NCBI RefSeq assembly: GCF_019749255.1
Contig: NZ_JACWFH010000043.1
Span: 1 to 47,012 of the forward strand
DNA from: Mesobacillus maritimus
GTDB lineage: Bacteria > Bacillota > Bacilli > Bacillales > Cytobacillaceae
DNA: 47,012 nt
Direction: 5' to 3'
Of the stretch, positions 7,580 through 16,115 are shown in pieces. Within the stretch, counting starts at the first letter, position 1. Each line of letters begins with the position of its first letter. Under the pieces are notes generated by a model. The model had not been told where the DNA came from, searched no databases, and saw only the letters and a program-made list of their open reading frames with translations. The position numbers and the translations under genes were made by a program.

Positions 7580-7617
7580 AAAAAGGGCAACCTGATAAAT
7601 TCAGATTGCCCTTTTAA
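7580..7617. terminator. Shared terminator of RidA and MFS genes
   Basis: AAAAGGGCAA...TTGCCCTTTT with an internal CTGA/TCAG stem lies between the two convergent stop codons and has A/T runs on both sides, so it can work in both directions. Confidence 0.8.
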
Positions 7618-7623
7618 TATATG

Positions 7624-9132
7624 TTAAACGGTTTCTGCCTTAACTTCCACTGTTTCTTTCGCAGGTACCACTCGTTTGATGAAGAAAGCAAGCACCAATG
7701 CGATGACGATAATAAAGGTAGAGACGAGGAAGGAGAAATTGATTCCATTCAACATTGCCTGATTCATAATTTGTGTTTGCATCTCGGCCATGGCTTGTTC
7801 GGAGAGTCCAGCAGCAGTAGCTGGTTCAACATTCGCCATTGCATCTGCAGCTAATTCCTCAGCTTTTGACTGCGTACGATTATTCATCACTGTAATCAAT
7901 AACGCTGAGCCAATCGCCCCAGATACTTGTTGCAATGTATTATTAAGCGCGGTCCCATGTGGGTTATCTTTCATCGGCAATTGATTTAATCCATTTGTCA
8001 TTACAGGCATCATCGTCATCGACATCCCAAAACTTCTAATCGAGAATAAAATCATAATCGATGCATAGGTTGTGTCCATATCAAGCTGGGTGAAGTAATA
8101 GTTTGTTACAACAACAATCACTAAGCCAATGATGGCCATTACCCTTGCTCCGTATTTGTCAAAAAGTTTACCTGTAATTGGAGACATCAATCCCATTACA
8201 AGCGCACCTGGAAGCATAAGCAATCCAGATTCAAACGGGGAAATCCCGCGTATTGTTTGGATATAGATTGGAATCAGAATCATCCCTGAAAACATCGCGA
8301 TTGAAATAACAATTGAGATCGCAGATGATAAAGCAAACATCGGATATTTAAAAATACGAAACTCAAGCATCGGGTCATCCATGCGTAGTTGTCTTAAGAT
8401 CAACACAACCAATGAAACCGCTCCGACAATGATTGTTCCGTATACTACAGGACTGTCCCAACCCTTTTCTCCTGCAGAACTAAATCCGTAAAGAAGTCCG
8501 CCAAAAGCGAAACTTGATAATACGAGAGATAAGAAATCTAGTTTGATATCACGTTGCGGTGTGACATTTTTCAACTTGAAGAAAGCGAGAACCAAGGTCA
8601 AAACCGAAAGTGGTAAAACAATGTTAAAGAGCATTCTCCAGCCATAATGTTCCACAATCCAACCAGATAATGTTGGTCCTAGTGCTGGTGCCACAACCAT
8701 AACTAAACCGAAGATTCCCATTGCTGAACCTCTTTTTTCAATAGGAAAAGCGGTTAACATGACATTCATTAACAACGGCATCATCACAGCAGAGCCAGCT
8801 GCTTGAATTAAGCGAGCCACCAAAAGAACCTCAAATATCGGTGCGAGGCTTGCTAGTAACGTTCCGATTGTAAATAAAGTCATCGCGGTTATAAATAGGC
8901 TTTTATTTTTGAATCGTTGAATAAAAAAGGCACTTGCTGGAATTAATATCCCATTAATGAGCATGTACCCATTTGTTAACCATTGGACAGATGTAGCACT
9001 GACTTCAAATTCATTCATAATCGAAGGCAATGCAACATTTAATAAAGTTTCATTAAGAATTGCTACAAAAGCACCAATAAACAGGATGGCAATCATGCCA
9101 TATGGGGGTTTATTTTGATGTGTTTCTACCAT
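7624..9132 (-). CDS. MFS drug exporter, DHA2 (EmrB/QacA) family
   Basis: 502 residues with about 14 hydrophobic segments, as in DHA2 proton-driven multidrug exporters. Family motifs are visible: NETLLNVALPSIMNEF in the first helix, then WLTNGYMLINGILIPASAF, RLIQAAGSAVMMPLLMN and GPTLSGWIVEHYGWRMLFNI. The C-terminal end faces the cytoplasm. It is transcribed divergently from a TetR regulator, the usual arrangement for an inducible pump. A minus-strand promoter TTGCAT-N17-TATTAT can be read in the intergenic region. Resembles LmrB-type pumps; drug specificity cannot be assigned. Confidence 0.92.
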   Translation of the reverse strand: MVETHQNKPPYGMIAILFIGAFVAILNETLLNVALPSIMNEFEVSATSVQWLTNGYMLINGILIPASAFFIQRFKNKSLFITAMTLFTIGTLLASLAPIFEVLLVARLIQAAGSAVMMPLLMNVMLTAFPIEKRGSAMGIFGLVMVVAPALGPTLSGWIVEHYGWRMLFNIVLPLSVLTLVLAFFKLKNVTPQRDIKLDFLSLVLSSFAFGGLLYGFSSAGEKGWDSPVVYGTIIVGAVSLVVLILRQLRMDDPMLEFRIFKYPMFALSSAISIVISIAMFSGMILIPIYIQTIRGISPFESGLLMLPGALVMGLMSPITGKLFDKYGARVMAIIGLVIVVVTNYYFTQLDMDTTYASIMILFSIRSFGMSMTMMPVMTNGLNQLPMKDNPHGTALNNTLQQVSGAIGSALLITVMNNRTQSKAEELAADAMANVEPATAAGLSEQAMAEMQTQIMNQAMLNGINFSFLVSTFIIVIALVLAFFIKRVVPAKETVEVKAETV

Positions 9133-9232
9133 CTATATCATTCCTACTTTCTATATAAGCATAAAATACCTTTTCAATAATATACTCATGGTCTAAAAAA
9201 TGCAATGAATTTATTTCTTTTTTTAACTTCAT

Positions 9233-9281
9233 TTGATTTGAAAGCTTTTTCACTTTAAAATAAAGGTAGACAGACGTTCTA
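9233..9281 (+). promoter_or_regulatory. TetR-gene promoter with candidate operator
   Basis: TTGATT (9233-9238), 17 nt, TAAAAT (9256-9261). The imperfect palindrome TAGACAGACGTTCTA (9267-9281) covers the expected transcription start, a typical place for autorepression by the encoded TetR protein. Confidence 0.6.
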
Positions 9282-9293
9282 GTTGGAGGAAAT

Positions 9294-10181
9294 ATGAACA
9301 AAAAACAGAAACAAATTATTGATGTAGCACACAAGCTTTTTCTTGAAAAAGGCTTTGGTCAAACCTCGATTCAGGACATTTTAGATGAGGCAAAAATCGC
9401 TAAAGGAACTTTCTATAAGTATTTTAAATCCAAAAACGAATGCCTTATTGCCATTCTTGAACTTGTTAAACAAGAGAGTGACCAAAAACGGAATGAACTT
9501 TTGATTGGAAATAGAATCGATGATGAGGAAGTGTTTGCTGACCAAATTTCGATAAGACTCGCTACAGACAAAGAGTATAATATCCTGGCCCTATTTTTAA
9601 CGACTTCGTTCATGACAGATCGGGAGTTAGGGACCTTTATGGTGAACATGCATATGAGTGAAGTCCATTGGGTTTCGAGACGTCTGATCGACATTTATGG
9701 GGGAGAAATAAAGGAAATCGCACTTGATCAAGCGGTTATCTTTCTCGGAATCTTACAACATACTTTGCAAGTTGGAAAAATGGCGTCTCTAGATTTCCCA
9801 GATAAGAAGGCGGTTCAATTCGCATTAAGGCAATTAAAACCGATCATTCGCGAACAGTACCAGAAGAAGGATGTTTTATTTCCTATTCATTTGATTCCCT
9901 TTGATGAGGAAGATGAGTTAGAAACAGTGCAACAATTAACGGAGCAGGTAGTGAATCTGCTAAAAAAACTACTCCAACAAGAAAGAACAATGGAAGAGAC
10001 TGAACTGTTTGAATTCCTGATAGCCGAATTAAAGATGGAAAAACCTCGTATCCTGATTATTGAAAGCATCTGGAGAACTCTAGGCCAAGCAGCTAAACAA
10101 ACTAAAGCTACCGATGAATATAATGAGTTATTACAAAAGTTGTCCTATTTCATCACGTTAACCAAAAAGGTAAAGGATTAG
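9294..10181 (+). CDS. TetR family repressor, divergent to the MFS pump
   Basis: 295 residues. The first 50 form the TetR DNA-binding domain: KQIIDVAHKLFLEKGF, then TSIQDILDEAKIAKGTFYKYFKSKNE, with the usual helix-turn-helix. The remaining 240 residues are longer than the roughly 140 of typical TetR ligand domains and contain acidic stretches around 205-215. ATG follows GGAGG by 5 nt. The divergent arrangement suggests that it represses the MFS exporter and itself and is released by a pump substrate. Ends at a strong terminator. Confidence 0.9.
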   Translation: MNKKQKQIIDVAHKLFLEKGFGQTSIQDILDEAKIAKGTFYKYFKSKNECLIAILELVKQESDQKRNELLIGNRIDDEEVFADQISIRLATDKEYNILALFLTTSFMTDRELGTFMVNMHMSEVHWVSRRLIDIYGGEIKEIALDQAVIFLGILQHTLQVGKMASLDFPDKKAVQFALRQLKPIIREQYQKKDVLFPIHLIPFDEEDELETVQQLTEQVVNLLKKLLQQERTMEETELFEFLIAELKMEKPRILIIESIWRTLGQAAKQTKATDEYNELLQKLSYFITLTKKVKD

Positions 10182-10220
10182 TATAAGGTGTAAATGGATA
10201 TACTCCTGGTCGTTGTAGAA

Positions 10221-10264
10221 CAAAAAAACGAGCACGATCCCTAGTTCGGGATATGCTCGTTTTT
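10221..10264 (+). terminator. Terminator after the TetR gene
   Basis: AAAAACGAGCA...TGCTCGTTTTT with an inner ATCCC/GGGAT stem; a long, strong hairpin followed by T residues. The stretch from 10265 to 10406 holds nothing else I can name. Confidence 0.9.
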
Positions 10265-10406
10265 TATTGATGTCTGTTTCGATAAAAGAATGTTGCTAAA
10301 TCCAGAAGCATATTTAGCGTAAGAACAAAGAACTAGTTTGCAAGTTCCTTTCGCATGATTAGATTCTTTTTTGAAACTGGTTAAGAAAAGAGACTTACAA
10401 TAAGAT

Positions 10407-11405
10407 TTAACTCGCTCTTGCCTTTCGGATTCCATCGATGATACTAATAACTGCTGAAACAATGAAGATTATTATGCTACCGGCAATGATCCATGTTTCC
10501 AATTGCACTTCTGTTATGGAAAATAGATTGGTCATATAAACCGTAAATTCATTTTTAAATAGATTTGGATTGGTTACGATCCATACAAAAACCACGGAAA
10601 CGATTACCTGTAGAACAGTGTTGTAGATGGCCAACCCTTTCGTCCATTGCTTTTTAATTAGTTTATAGATAGATAAGCCAACTTCTAAAGCGATGATGGC
10701 AAGAATGAATGGCCAGTATTGGAGCAATACATCCTGGTTAACTGCGGGGGTAACAAAGTTTAGTTCTGAGCTTCCCCCTTCATAGACTCCAAATAGGTGA
10801 TCTGCGTAAAAATATACAGTTCCCCAAATGGCCGTCCAAAATAGCCCACCGAAGACTTCCACCTTTGTGATGGCTCTTTTCTTAGGGACATACGTGATAT
10901 TTTTCAAATCATCTGCTGACCATTTTTGCAACCCTTGTGTTATCGGTTCGGCTCCTTTTGAATGATCCACCCGTTCGAGTATTGCAAACACAATGGTCAG
11001 CCAGAAGAATGTTTGAATTCCCACTTCAATGATGCTTGAAATTCCAAAACCGATTATCTCAAATACGATGTTCATGACGGCTTCTTCTCCATCGTATCCA
11101 GTAATAAATGTAGCAATGGTCGCGATCAGTGAAATCGTAACAGCAATCGGTAAAATCATTTTCAGTAACGAAACATAGATATCAAAATAACGTGGACCAA
11201 TTAGATGCATCGGTCGGTCCATGTACCCGTAGGCCAATTTAGCTGGATTCCCAAGTTGCTCTAAAGCCGCTTTTACATCCTCCTCTTGATAATCATCGGG
11301 TAACATATCCTCAATGGTAGACCTCAATTCAAGGGCAATATCTTCACGGTTTTTCTCAGGAAGCCGGCGCGTGACTTCTTGAATATAAGTTTCAATTAAA
11401 TCCAT
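10407..11405 (-). CDS. HAAS-domain membrane protein, PadR partner
   Basis: 332 residues from ATG 11405. The first 65 residues (ETYIQEVTRRLPEKNREDIALELRSTIEDML...ALEQLGNPAKLAYGY) are the helical HAAS/permease-prefix domain found in membrane proteins encoded beside PadR regulators. About six membrane segments follow (near 90-115, 130-160, 190-210, 235-255, 265-290, 305-325). The gene overlaps the end of the PadR gene, so translation is coupled. The role is probably signalling or control of envelope stress; no enzyme motif is seen. Confidence 0.8.
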   Translation of the reverse strand: MDLIETYIQEVTRRLPEKNREDIALELRSTIEDMLPDDYQEEDVKAALEQLGNPAKLAYGYMDRPMHLIGPRYFDIYVSLLKMILPIAVTISLIATIATFITGYDGEEAVMNIVFEIIGFGISSIIEVGIQTFFWLTIVFAILERVDHSKGAEPITQGLQKWSADDLKNITYVPKKRAITKVEVFGGLFWTAIWGTVYFYADHLFGVYEGGSSELNFVTPAVNQDVLLQYWPFILAIIALEVGLSIYKLIKKQWTKGLAIYNTVLQVIVSVVFVWIVTNPNLFKNEFTVYMTNLFSITEVQLETWIIAGSIIIFIVSAVISIIDGIRKARAS

Positions 11406-11745
11406 CCTCATCCTCTTCATCCCCTTTTAATAACGCTAACAGTTGATTGGAATTTTCCATCCATTCCTTTTTTAACTGTAAAAATGTTTCTACCCCAAAA
11501 TCACTTAATACATAGTACTTTCGCGGTCGACTCTCAGATGTATCCCAGCTACTTGTCACTAACTCCTGTTTTTCTAAACGGCGGAGCAATGGATATAGTG
11601 TGCTTTGATCAATATGAATGCCTGCCTGCTCTAACAGTTGAACGAGTGAGTAACCATACTGCGGTTTGCGCAATTGACTTAATACCGCGAGCGTTAATGT
11701 TCCCCTCCTAAGCTCTGTCGTTAATGAATTCAACAAAGAACTCAT
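11392..11745 (-). CDS. PadR family transcriptional regulator
   Basis: 117 residues: winged helix with LRRGTLTLAVLSQLRKPQYGYSLVQLLEQ, then STLYPLLRRLEKQELVTSSW and the RKYYVLSDFGVETF wing, all standard PadR features. The C-terminus is acidic. It overlaps the start of the HAAS membrane protein gene, forming a two-gene operon that PadR proteins typically autorepress. Upstream (about 11790-11815) lies an imperfect palindrome, TACTATGTAATATACAGTA, a plausible operator. Confidence 0.9.
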   Translation of the reverse strand: MSSLLNSLTTELRRGTLTLAVLSQLRKPQYGYSLVQLLEQAGIHIDQSTLYPLLRRLEKQELVTSSWDTSESRPRKYYVLSDFGVETFLQLKKEWMENSNQLLALLKGDEEDEDGFN

Positions 11746-11987
11746 ACATCCACCTCTTTTCTATATAGACTGTGTGTCGTACAGTATATGTTTTATACTA
11801 TGTAATATACAGTATTATTGTTCCAACATCAATATGATTCTTCTAATAAGTTAAAAAAAGACCTAATAAAATTGAATTGCACGATTCAATGGATGGAGAC
11901 TAATGGCTAGTAGCATTATTGGCTTCGCTTCTTGTTGCTCAGTGCTTACGAGAATTCTGACACTATCACTGTGAGGTATAATTAAAG

Positions 11988-12017
11988 CCATCTCATTTTA
12001 TTAAATGAAACGGCTTG
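11988..12017 (-). terminator. Terminator of the nucleotidyltransferase gene
   Basis: AAGCC-TTTCATTT/AAATGAGAT-GGCTT on the minus strand, followed by TAATTAT. It lies just beyond the stop at 12025. Confidence 0.6.
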
Positions 12018-12024
12018 TTCCTAA

Positions 12025-12600
12025 TCAGTTGTTTTTTATATGGTGGACTTTAAGTTTCGGCCAAATCGCCTTCCAATTCTTTTTTATCATCCGCTCCTCG
12101 TAAATGGCAGCCAGTTCTTCTGATTCGATAAAATGGGGAGTTGGTTTCAGTTCTAAATGAATGACATCCTCTACTCCACAAGGAGCAGTTAGAACTAAAT
12201 TTTGATCCTTGTCTAGCTTGACTCCAAGAGCCGTTGCAGTTTCTGGGAACTTTGAAATACCATCTTCCGAAGAAGCATAAGGAGGAAGATGATTAATGAC
12301 GTGCATCCTTGCTTCATTTTTAACAGACCAAGGGACAGTAGGCATGATGTCTTTCAACTTATTCTCTAATTCCTTTTCAAAACCTTCATCAATGTTTGTG
12401 GTATCAAAATAGATAACATCAACATCTGCGGCCTCTGTTCTCTCACTAAACCCGTGCAATGTGTCCCAAATTTTTGACCGTACAAATCCTGCACATATCC
12501 ACCAATCAGGTAAATGCAATGTACTGGCAACCTTTATAATCTCCATCATGTTATCATCGCTTTTGATTAGCTTGATTACGTCTTCTTTATTCTTTAACAT
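12025..12600 (-). CDS. Nucleotidyltransferase family protein (DUF925/NTP_transf_6-like)
   Basis: 191 residues. GFVRSKIWDTLHGF followed by ADVDVIYFD places it in the nucleotidyltransferase fold, with the paired Asp residues of the metal site around 59-65. Proteins of this group are widespread in bacteria with no proven substrate. Monocistronic, with its own terminator; GGGAGGGAG lies 13 nt before the ATG, a somewhat long spacing. The 11760-11990 stretch upstream of its terminator has no gene that I can support. Confidence 0.8.
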   Translation of the reverse strand: MLKNKEDVIKLIKSDDNMMEIIKVASTLHLPDWWICAGFVRSKIWDTLHGFSERTEAADVDVIYFDTTNIDEGFEKELENKLKDIMPTVPWSVKNEARMHVINHLPPYASSEDGISKFPETATALGVKLDKDQNLVLTAPCGVEDVIHLELKPTPHFIESEELAAIYEERMIKKNWKAIWPKLKVHHIKNN

Positions 12601-12746
12601 CTTACCATTATCTCCCTCCCAAAACCCGAACGTATATTCCTATAGTAACACATAAAAAGCATGAAGGTAGAATATTCCGTTTTATAAAGAATAGCTTTTT
12701 TGTCCTTCTCTCAAAGTTGAATCAACGTATTTGGGTACCAAAAAAA

Positions 12747-12771
12747 GACCAAATCGATAAACGATTTGGTC
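12747..12771 (-). terminator. Terminator of the PRPP synthase paralogue
   Basis: Perfect 10-bp stem GACCAAATCG...CGATTTGGTC followed by TTTTTTT on the minus strand. Confidence 0.92.
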
Positions 12772-12803
12772 AGGAACAACGGATTTAATGAATGACAAAT
12801 ACC

Positions 12804-13754
12804 TTATTCAAATAATGGGCTAACCGCTTTTTCGTTGTGAATACGGTCAATCGCTTCTACTAATAGTGGTGCAACGGAGATCGTGGTTACTTTTCGGCTC
12901 TCTTTTTCCTTAGGTAACTGGATGGTATTCGTCACCACTAATTCTTTAATCGGCGACGCTTCAATTTTATAGATGGCGTCTCCTGTGAAGACTCCGTGTG
13001 TGCAGCCAGCATAAATAGCTTTTGCTCCATTAGCAGCCACCGCTTTCGCAGCTAGAGTGATTGTTTCACCTGTATCAATTAAATCGTCAATGATGATGGC
13101 ATTCTTTCCGACTACATTCCCAAGAACATCGACCGTGATCTCGTTGTTTTCGGTATTTTTCCTACGATCAATTAGCGCAAGCGGTGCATCCAAAAGGTTT
13201 GCCAACTTCCTTGCTCTTCCGATACTTCCACTATGTGGCGCAACCACTACAGGGTCTTCTAATTGTTTGTCCATAAAGTACTGTGCCAAGATTGGAACAC
13301 CAATAAGATGTTCAACAGGGATTTCAAAGAATCCTTGTATGGACGCAGTATGAAGGTCCATCGTCACAACTCGATTGGCACCAGCAACTTCTAAAAGGTC
13401 GGCAACTAATTTGGCAGTGATCGGTTCGCGTGAACGTGCTTTACGATCTTGTCTACCATACCCATAATAAGGGATCACGACATTGATTCTTCCAGCAGAA
13501 GCTCTCTTCAAGGCATCAATCATGATGAGAAGTTCCAAAATATTCTCATTAACTGGCGAAGAGGTCGATTGAATGATAAAGACCTCTGTTCCTCGCACGC
13601 TTTCTTCAATATGAATCTGAATCTCGCCATCGCTGAACTGAGAAACAGAAGATTTTCCTAGCTCACATCCCATAAGCTTGGCCATTTCTGCAGCGAGCTT
13701 CGGATTCGAATTCAAGGCAAACATTTTAAAATCAGTGTTTAGTTGAAAATTCAC
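12804..13754 (-). CDS. prs: PRPP synthase (ribose-phosphate pyrophosphokinase) paralogue with altered active site
   Basis: 316 residues, matching the family length (B. subtilis Prs 317). The family reaction makes PRPP from ribose 5-phosphate and ATP for nucleotide, His and Trp synthesis. The fold is intact: QDRKARSREPITAKL, H135 in MDLHT, and the PRPP loop DDLIDTGETI with D223/D224. But SPDHGG is replaced by APHSGS, putting His at the metal-binding Asp174, and the catalytic loop reads IDRRK instead of IDKRR, so Lys197 is Arg and Arg199 is Lys. The housekeeping Bacillus prs lies beside glmU; this copy stands alone, so it is probably a second, diverged form, possibly regulatory or of other specificity. 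GTG start 8 nt after GGAGG; an upstream in-frame GTG overlaps that site. Confidence 0.9.
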   Translation of the reverse strand: MNFQLNTDFKMFALNSNPKLAAEMAKLMGCELGKSSVSQFSDGEIQIHIEESVRGTEVFIIQSTSSPVNENILELLIMIDALKRASAGRINVVIPYYGYGRQDRKARSREPITAKLVADLLEVAGANRVVTMDLHTASIQGFFEIPVEHLIGVPILAQYFMDKQLEDPVVVAPHSGSIGRARKLANLLDAPLALIDRRKNTENNEITVDVLGNVVGKNAIIIDDLIDTGETITLAAKAVAANGAKAIYAGCTHGVFTGDAIYKIEASPIKELVVTNTIQLPKEKESRKVTTISVAPLLVEAIDRIHNEKAVSPLFE

Positions 13755-14100
13755 TATGTCTTCCTCCACACAATATGTATTTCTGTAAAAATAATAACGT
13801 CTATCCTATTCCATTAATCAACAATAAGGTAAACAAAAACAACCGAAAAAAGTTCAGAAATAATGTTCCTGTTCTATCCTAAACAACACATGCCAAACAA
13901 TGGAGTATCATCACGTCCTCCATTTTAACATTATTAATAGTAAAAACCTACTGAATCATGACAAACAACTACCTAGATTTCGTGGAGGGAATCAATATTT
14001 TTCCATATCAACTTATTTTGAAGTTTGGATTCACCTTTTCAGCAATCATTTCCTTTACATTCTTATTTTTATATTGTGTAGTTACCTCTATTCCAAATTA
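13755..14100. other. Intergenic region without a supported gene
   Basis: Contains the ribosome binding site and presumably the promoter of the PRPP synthase paralogue. An 83-codon plus-strand frame (13900-14151) has no ribosome binding site, odd composition, and runs into a terminator hairpin, so I do not call it. Confidence 0.5.
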
Positions 14101-14101
14101 A

Positions 14102-14138
14102 AGGAGAAAAGGACTGCACGTTTGTCAGTCCTCTTCTC
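14102..14138 (-). terminator. Terminator of gene 14205-14846
   Basis: AGGAGAA-GGACTG...CAGTCC-TTCTCCT on both strands, followed by TTTAATTT on the minus strand, about 65 nt beyond the stop at 14205. Confidence 0.75.
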
Positions 14139-14204
14139 CTCTGATCCTTAATATATGAAGTTCCATTCCCTCATGGTTATGTTTACGTTTAAAAAAATGT
14201 CTTA

Positions 14205-14846
14205 TTAGATGGAACCCTTTGCTTTTAAATATTGAATGGCATTCAGGGCAAATCCTAATATTTCCCGAGATTGGAAGGCGTTATCTTCAAGGCCAATCGC
14301 GTCAGAAAATTCTTTGTAGTAATCATACAAATTTCCCTCATCGCCGTATGGAAACGATAAATAATGAAATCCATATTTGTTATGGTCCCTGACAACAGAA
14401 TAGACGAGCAAAGCATTCTGCCAATCTGATTTCGTGTTTAATAAATAGATGCCCTCTACTTCTAGTATTTTACCTGATCGATCTGTCGCCGTTAGCAAGC
14501 CATCCGCTATTTTTAAATACACACAGCCTTTCGTTGATGCTAATTCCTTTACATCGACATATTCTTCGGTCATACAAAGAATCTTTTTACTTTCATGCTT
14601 GCTTAAGAGGATGGTCTCTCTGCCAGTTTTATAATAATAAGCCGTCACGAGGATCGCTGGTAAAACAGCGTCGCTCACCTTTTCTGCATTTTCTACCCCA
14701 ACAACTTCAAGAACCTTATCCTTAACGTACTGTAAATCAGCGGCATTGGTAAAATCTAATTTTGCTGCTAGCTTTTCATAAAAGTCACCCATCGCTAAAA
14801 GATCCCAGTTGCTTTTCATTGCATCAAACTGACGGTTCCTCGCCAT
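14205..14846 (-). CDS. Hypothetical cytoplasmic protein, 213 residues
   Basis: Starts MARNRQFDAMKSNWDLL with GGAGGGG upstream of the ATG. No signal peptide or membrane segment. Mixed alpha/beta composition, single Cys residues near 91 and 109, and a C-terminal half rich in Tyr (YYKEFSDAIG). I do not recognise the family. It may form a unit with the neighbouring unknown gene at 15142, but a terminator and about 300 nt separate them. Confidence 0.75.
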   Translation of the reverse strand: MARNRQFDAMKSNWDLLAMGDFYEKLAAKLDFTNAADLQYVKDKVLEVVGVENAEKVSDAVLPAILVTAYYYKTGRETILLSKHESKKILCMTEEYVDVKELASTKGCVYLKIADGLLTATDRSGKILEVEGIYLLNTKSDWQNALLVYSVVRDHNKYGFHYLSFPYGDEGNLYDYYKEFSDAIGLEDNAFQSREILGFALNAIQYLKAKGSI

Positions 14847-15106
14847 AGCTACAACCCCTCCTACAAATTTTCACTCCTCCAAGGAAGCAAGCGGACGGTT
14901 CTTTGCTTCCATTTCTGCTTTTAGGGTTCTCCCGCCTCCATAAAGGCTTCTACACTAGCAGGGTAAGAACCTTCACGTTTCTATAAAAAAGCCCTGTAAT
15001 ATCTGAGTATATTTTCGTTTTATTTTAATTATGCTTTTTCGAATGAATCTAGTGGATTGCATAAACTGACTTCCTCTTTTCCTATAACAATCTAACACAA
15101 AACAAA

Positions 15107-15126
15107 AAGCATCCATCATGATGGAC
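15107..15126 (-). terminator. Terminator of gene 15142-15696
   Basis: GCGTCCAT-CATG-ATGGATGC followed by TTTTTG on the minus strand, starting 16 nt past the stop codon. Between 14847 and 15106 I see only the upstream region of gene 14205. Confidence 0.85.
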
Positions 15127-15141
15127 GCCACTTTCAAAATA

Positions 15142-15696
15142 TTATCTTTTGCCATAAAGTCGCACCCCTTTTTTATATAAAAATAAAAAATTCATCGGGG
15201 CAACTTCACTCAATAAAAGGTCGGTTAACTCTTCATGAACCATATGGTGGATTTCATCATGCTCGAATAGCTCAAAAGTAAAGAGAATCGGGTCTTCTCT
15301 AAAGGACTTTCGTATATCCCCCTCAATCAGCTCAGTCTTTTCATTGATCCAACGATAAAGCTCCTGCCAATTCGATCCGATGAGCTCAGCAATCGTTTCT
15401 TTCACTTCCATCACGAGCCAAGAATGAGTCGCCTCATTGAAAAATTGTTCCACACTTGAAGACATCTGCAGGATGACCCGTAAATCATCAGAAGCCCTCC
15501 CCTGGTGAGCAGAAATAAACGCACCTAATGTATCCCATTTTATCACCTGAAATGGAATCCCTTCTTCCTCTGCCGATAAACAGAGATAAGCTAGATTTTG
15601 CGCAATATGGTCTATATACGAGAAAAAGTGGTTATCCGCTTTTTTTGTTAAGGTTTGGTAAAACTTCGTTTGGATATCCTGTGTATCAATTCCCAT
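15142..15696 (-). CDS. Hypothetical protein, 184 residues
   Basis: Starts MGIDTQDIQTKF at ATG 15696 with GGAGG 5 nt upstream; a longer frame upstream lacks a ribosome binding site. It is a soluble, acidic, mostly helical protein with many Glu/Asp/His near the C-terminus (FEHDEIHHMVHEELTD), which could bind a metal. The final RLYGKR is basic. Family not recognised. Confidence 0.75.
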   Translation of the reverse strand: MGIDTQDIQTKFYQTLTKKADNHFFSYIDHIAQNLAYLCLSAEEEGIPFQVIKWDTLGAFISAHQGRASDDLRVILQMSSSVEQFFNEATHSWLVMEVKETIAELIGSNWQELYRWINEKTELIEGDIRKSFREDPILFTFELFEHDEIHHMVHEELTDLLLSEVAPMNFLFLYKKGVRLYGKR

Positions 15697-15723
15697 GAAA
15701 ACCTCCAGATTCCGAGCATAAAA

Positions 15724-15749
15724 AAGGCTGAACAAATACATCGTTCAGC
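15724..15749 (-). terminator. Terminator after tRNA-Gln
   Basis: GCTGAAC-GATGTATTT-GTTCAGC followed by CTTTTTT on the minus strand, about 20 nt downstream of tRNA-Gln. Confidence 0.85.
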
Positions 15750-15769
15750 ATTATTGTTTTATCTGTATA

Positions 15770-15841
15770 CTGGGCTAGCAGGATTTGAACCTGCGAATGA
15801 CGGAGTCAAAGTCCGGTGCCTTACCACTTGGCTATAGCCCA
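15770..15841 (-). tRNA. tRNA-Gln(UUG), copy 1
   Basis: 72-nt cloverleaf: acceptor TGGGCTA/TAGCCCA with discriminator G, anticodon loop CTTTGAC (anticodon TTG), and T arm GGTTCAAATCC. The 3' CCA is not encoded. A nearly identical copy is at 24390-24461. Confidence 0.95.
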
Positions 15842-16031
15842 ATGTAGGGATAGTATATATAGGTTAGCTGGAAATTATGCACAATGACTTTCTAAGAAAA
15901 ATGAACTTTTACTGGCTGTAATATGAACTCTTTCGTGAGTTTTTTTATTCATTTACAACTTTTTTCTTCCACAACGTGCAAGATTCTTTTAGTCACGGAC
16001 TACTCATATATTTGGAGAACCACACAAAACA

Positions 16032-16062
16032 AGCAGCCCAATTGGATACTAATTGGACTGCT
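16032..16062 (-). terminator. Terminator of the M28 peptidase gene
   Basis: AAGCAGTCCAATT-AGTATCC-AATTGGGCTGCTT followed by GTTTTG on the minus strand. The stem nearly matches that at 24282-24312. No other feature is seen between 15842 and 16031. Confidence 0.75.
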
Positions 16063-16115
16063 TCCTTTCAACCTCTTAATAACGAACGCTCCTATACTTA
16101 GGTTGGTTTTTCTAC

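Noticed and set aside
11870-11990. Short plus-strand frame starting MASSIIGFASCC
   Set aside because: About 23 codons, weak ribosome binding site and no context.
13900-14151. 83-codon plus-strand frame between prs and gene 14205
   Set aside because: No ribosome binding site; it runs into a terminator hairpin and has no protein-like pattern apart from a short hydrophobic stretch.
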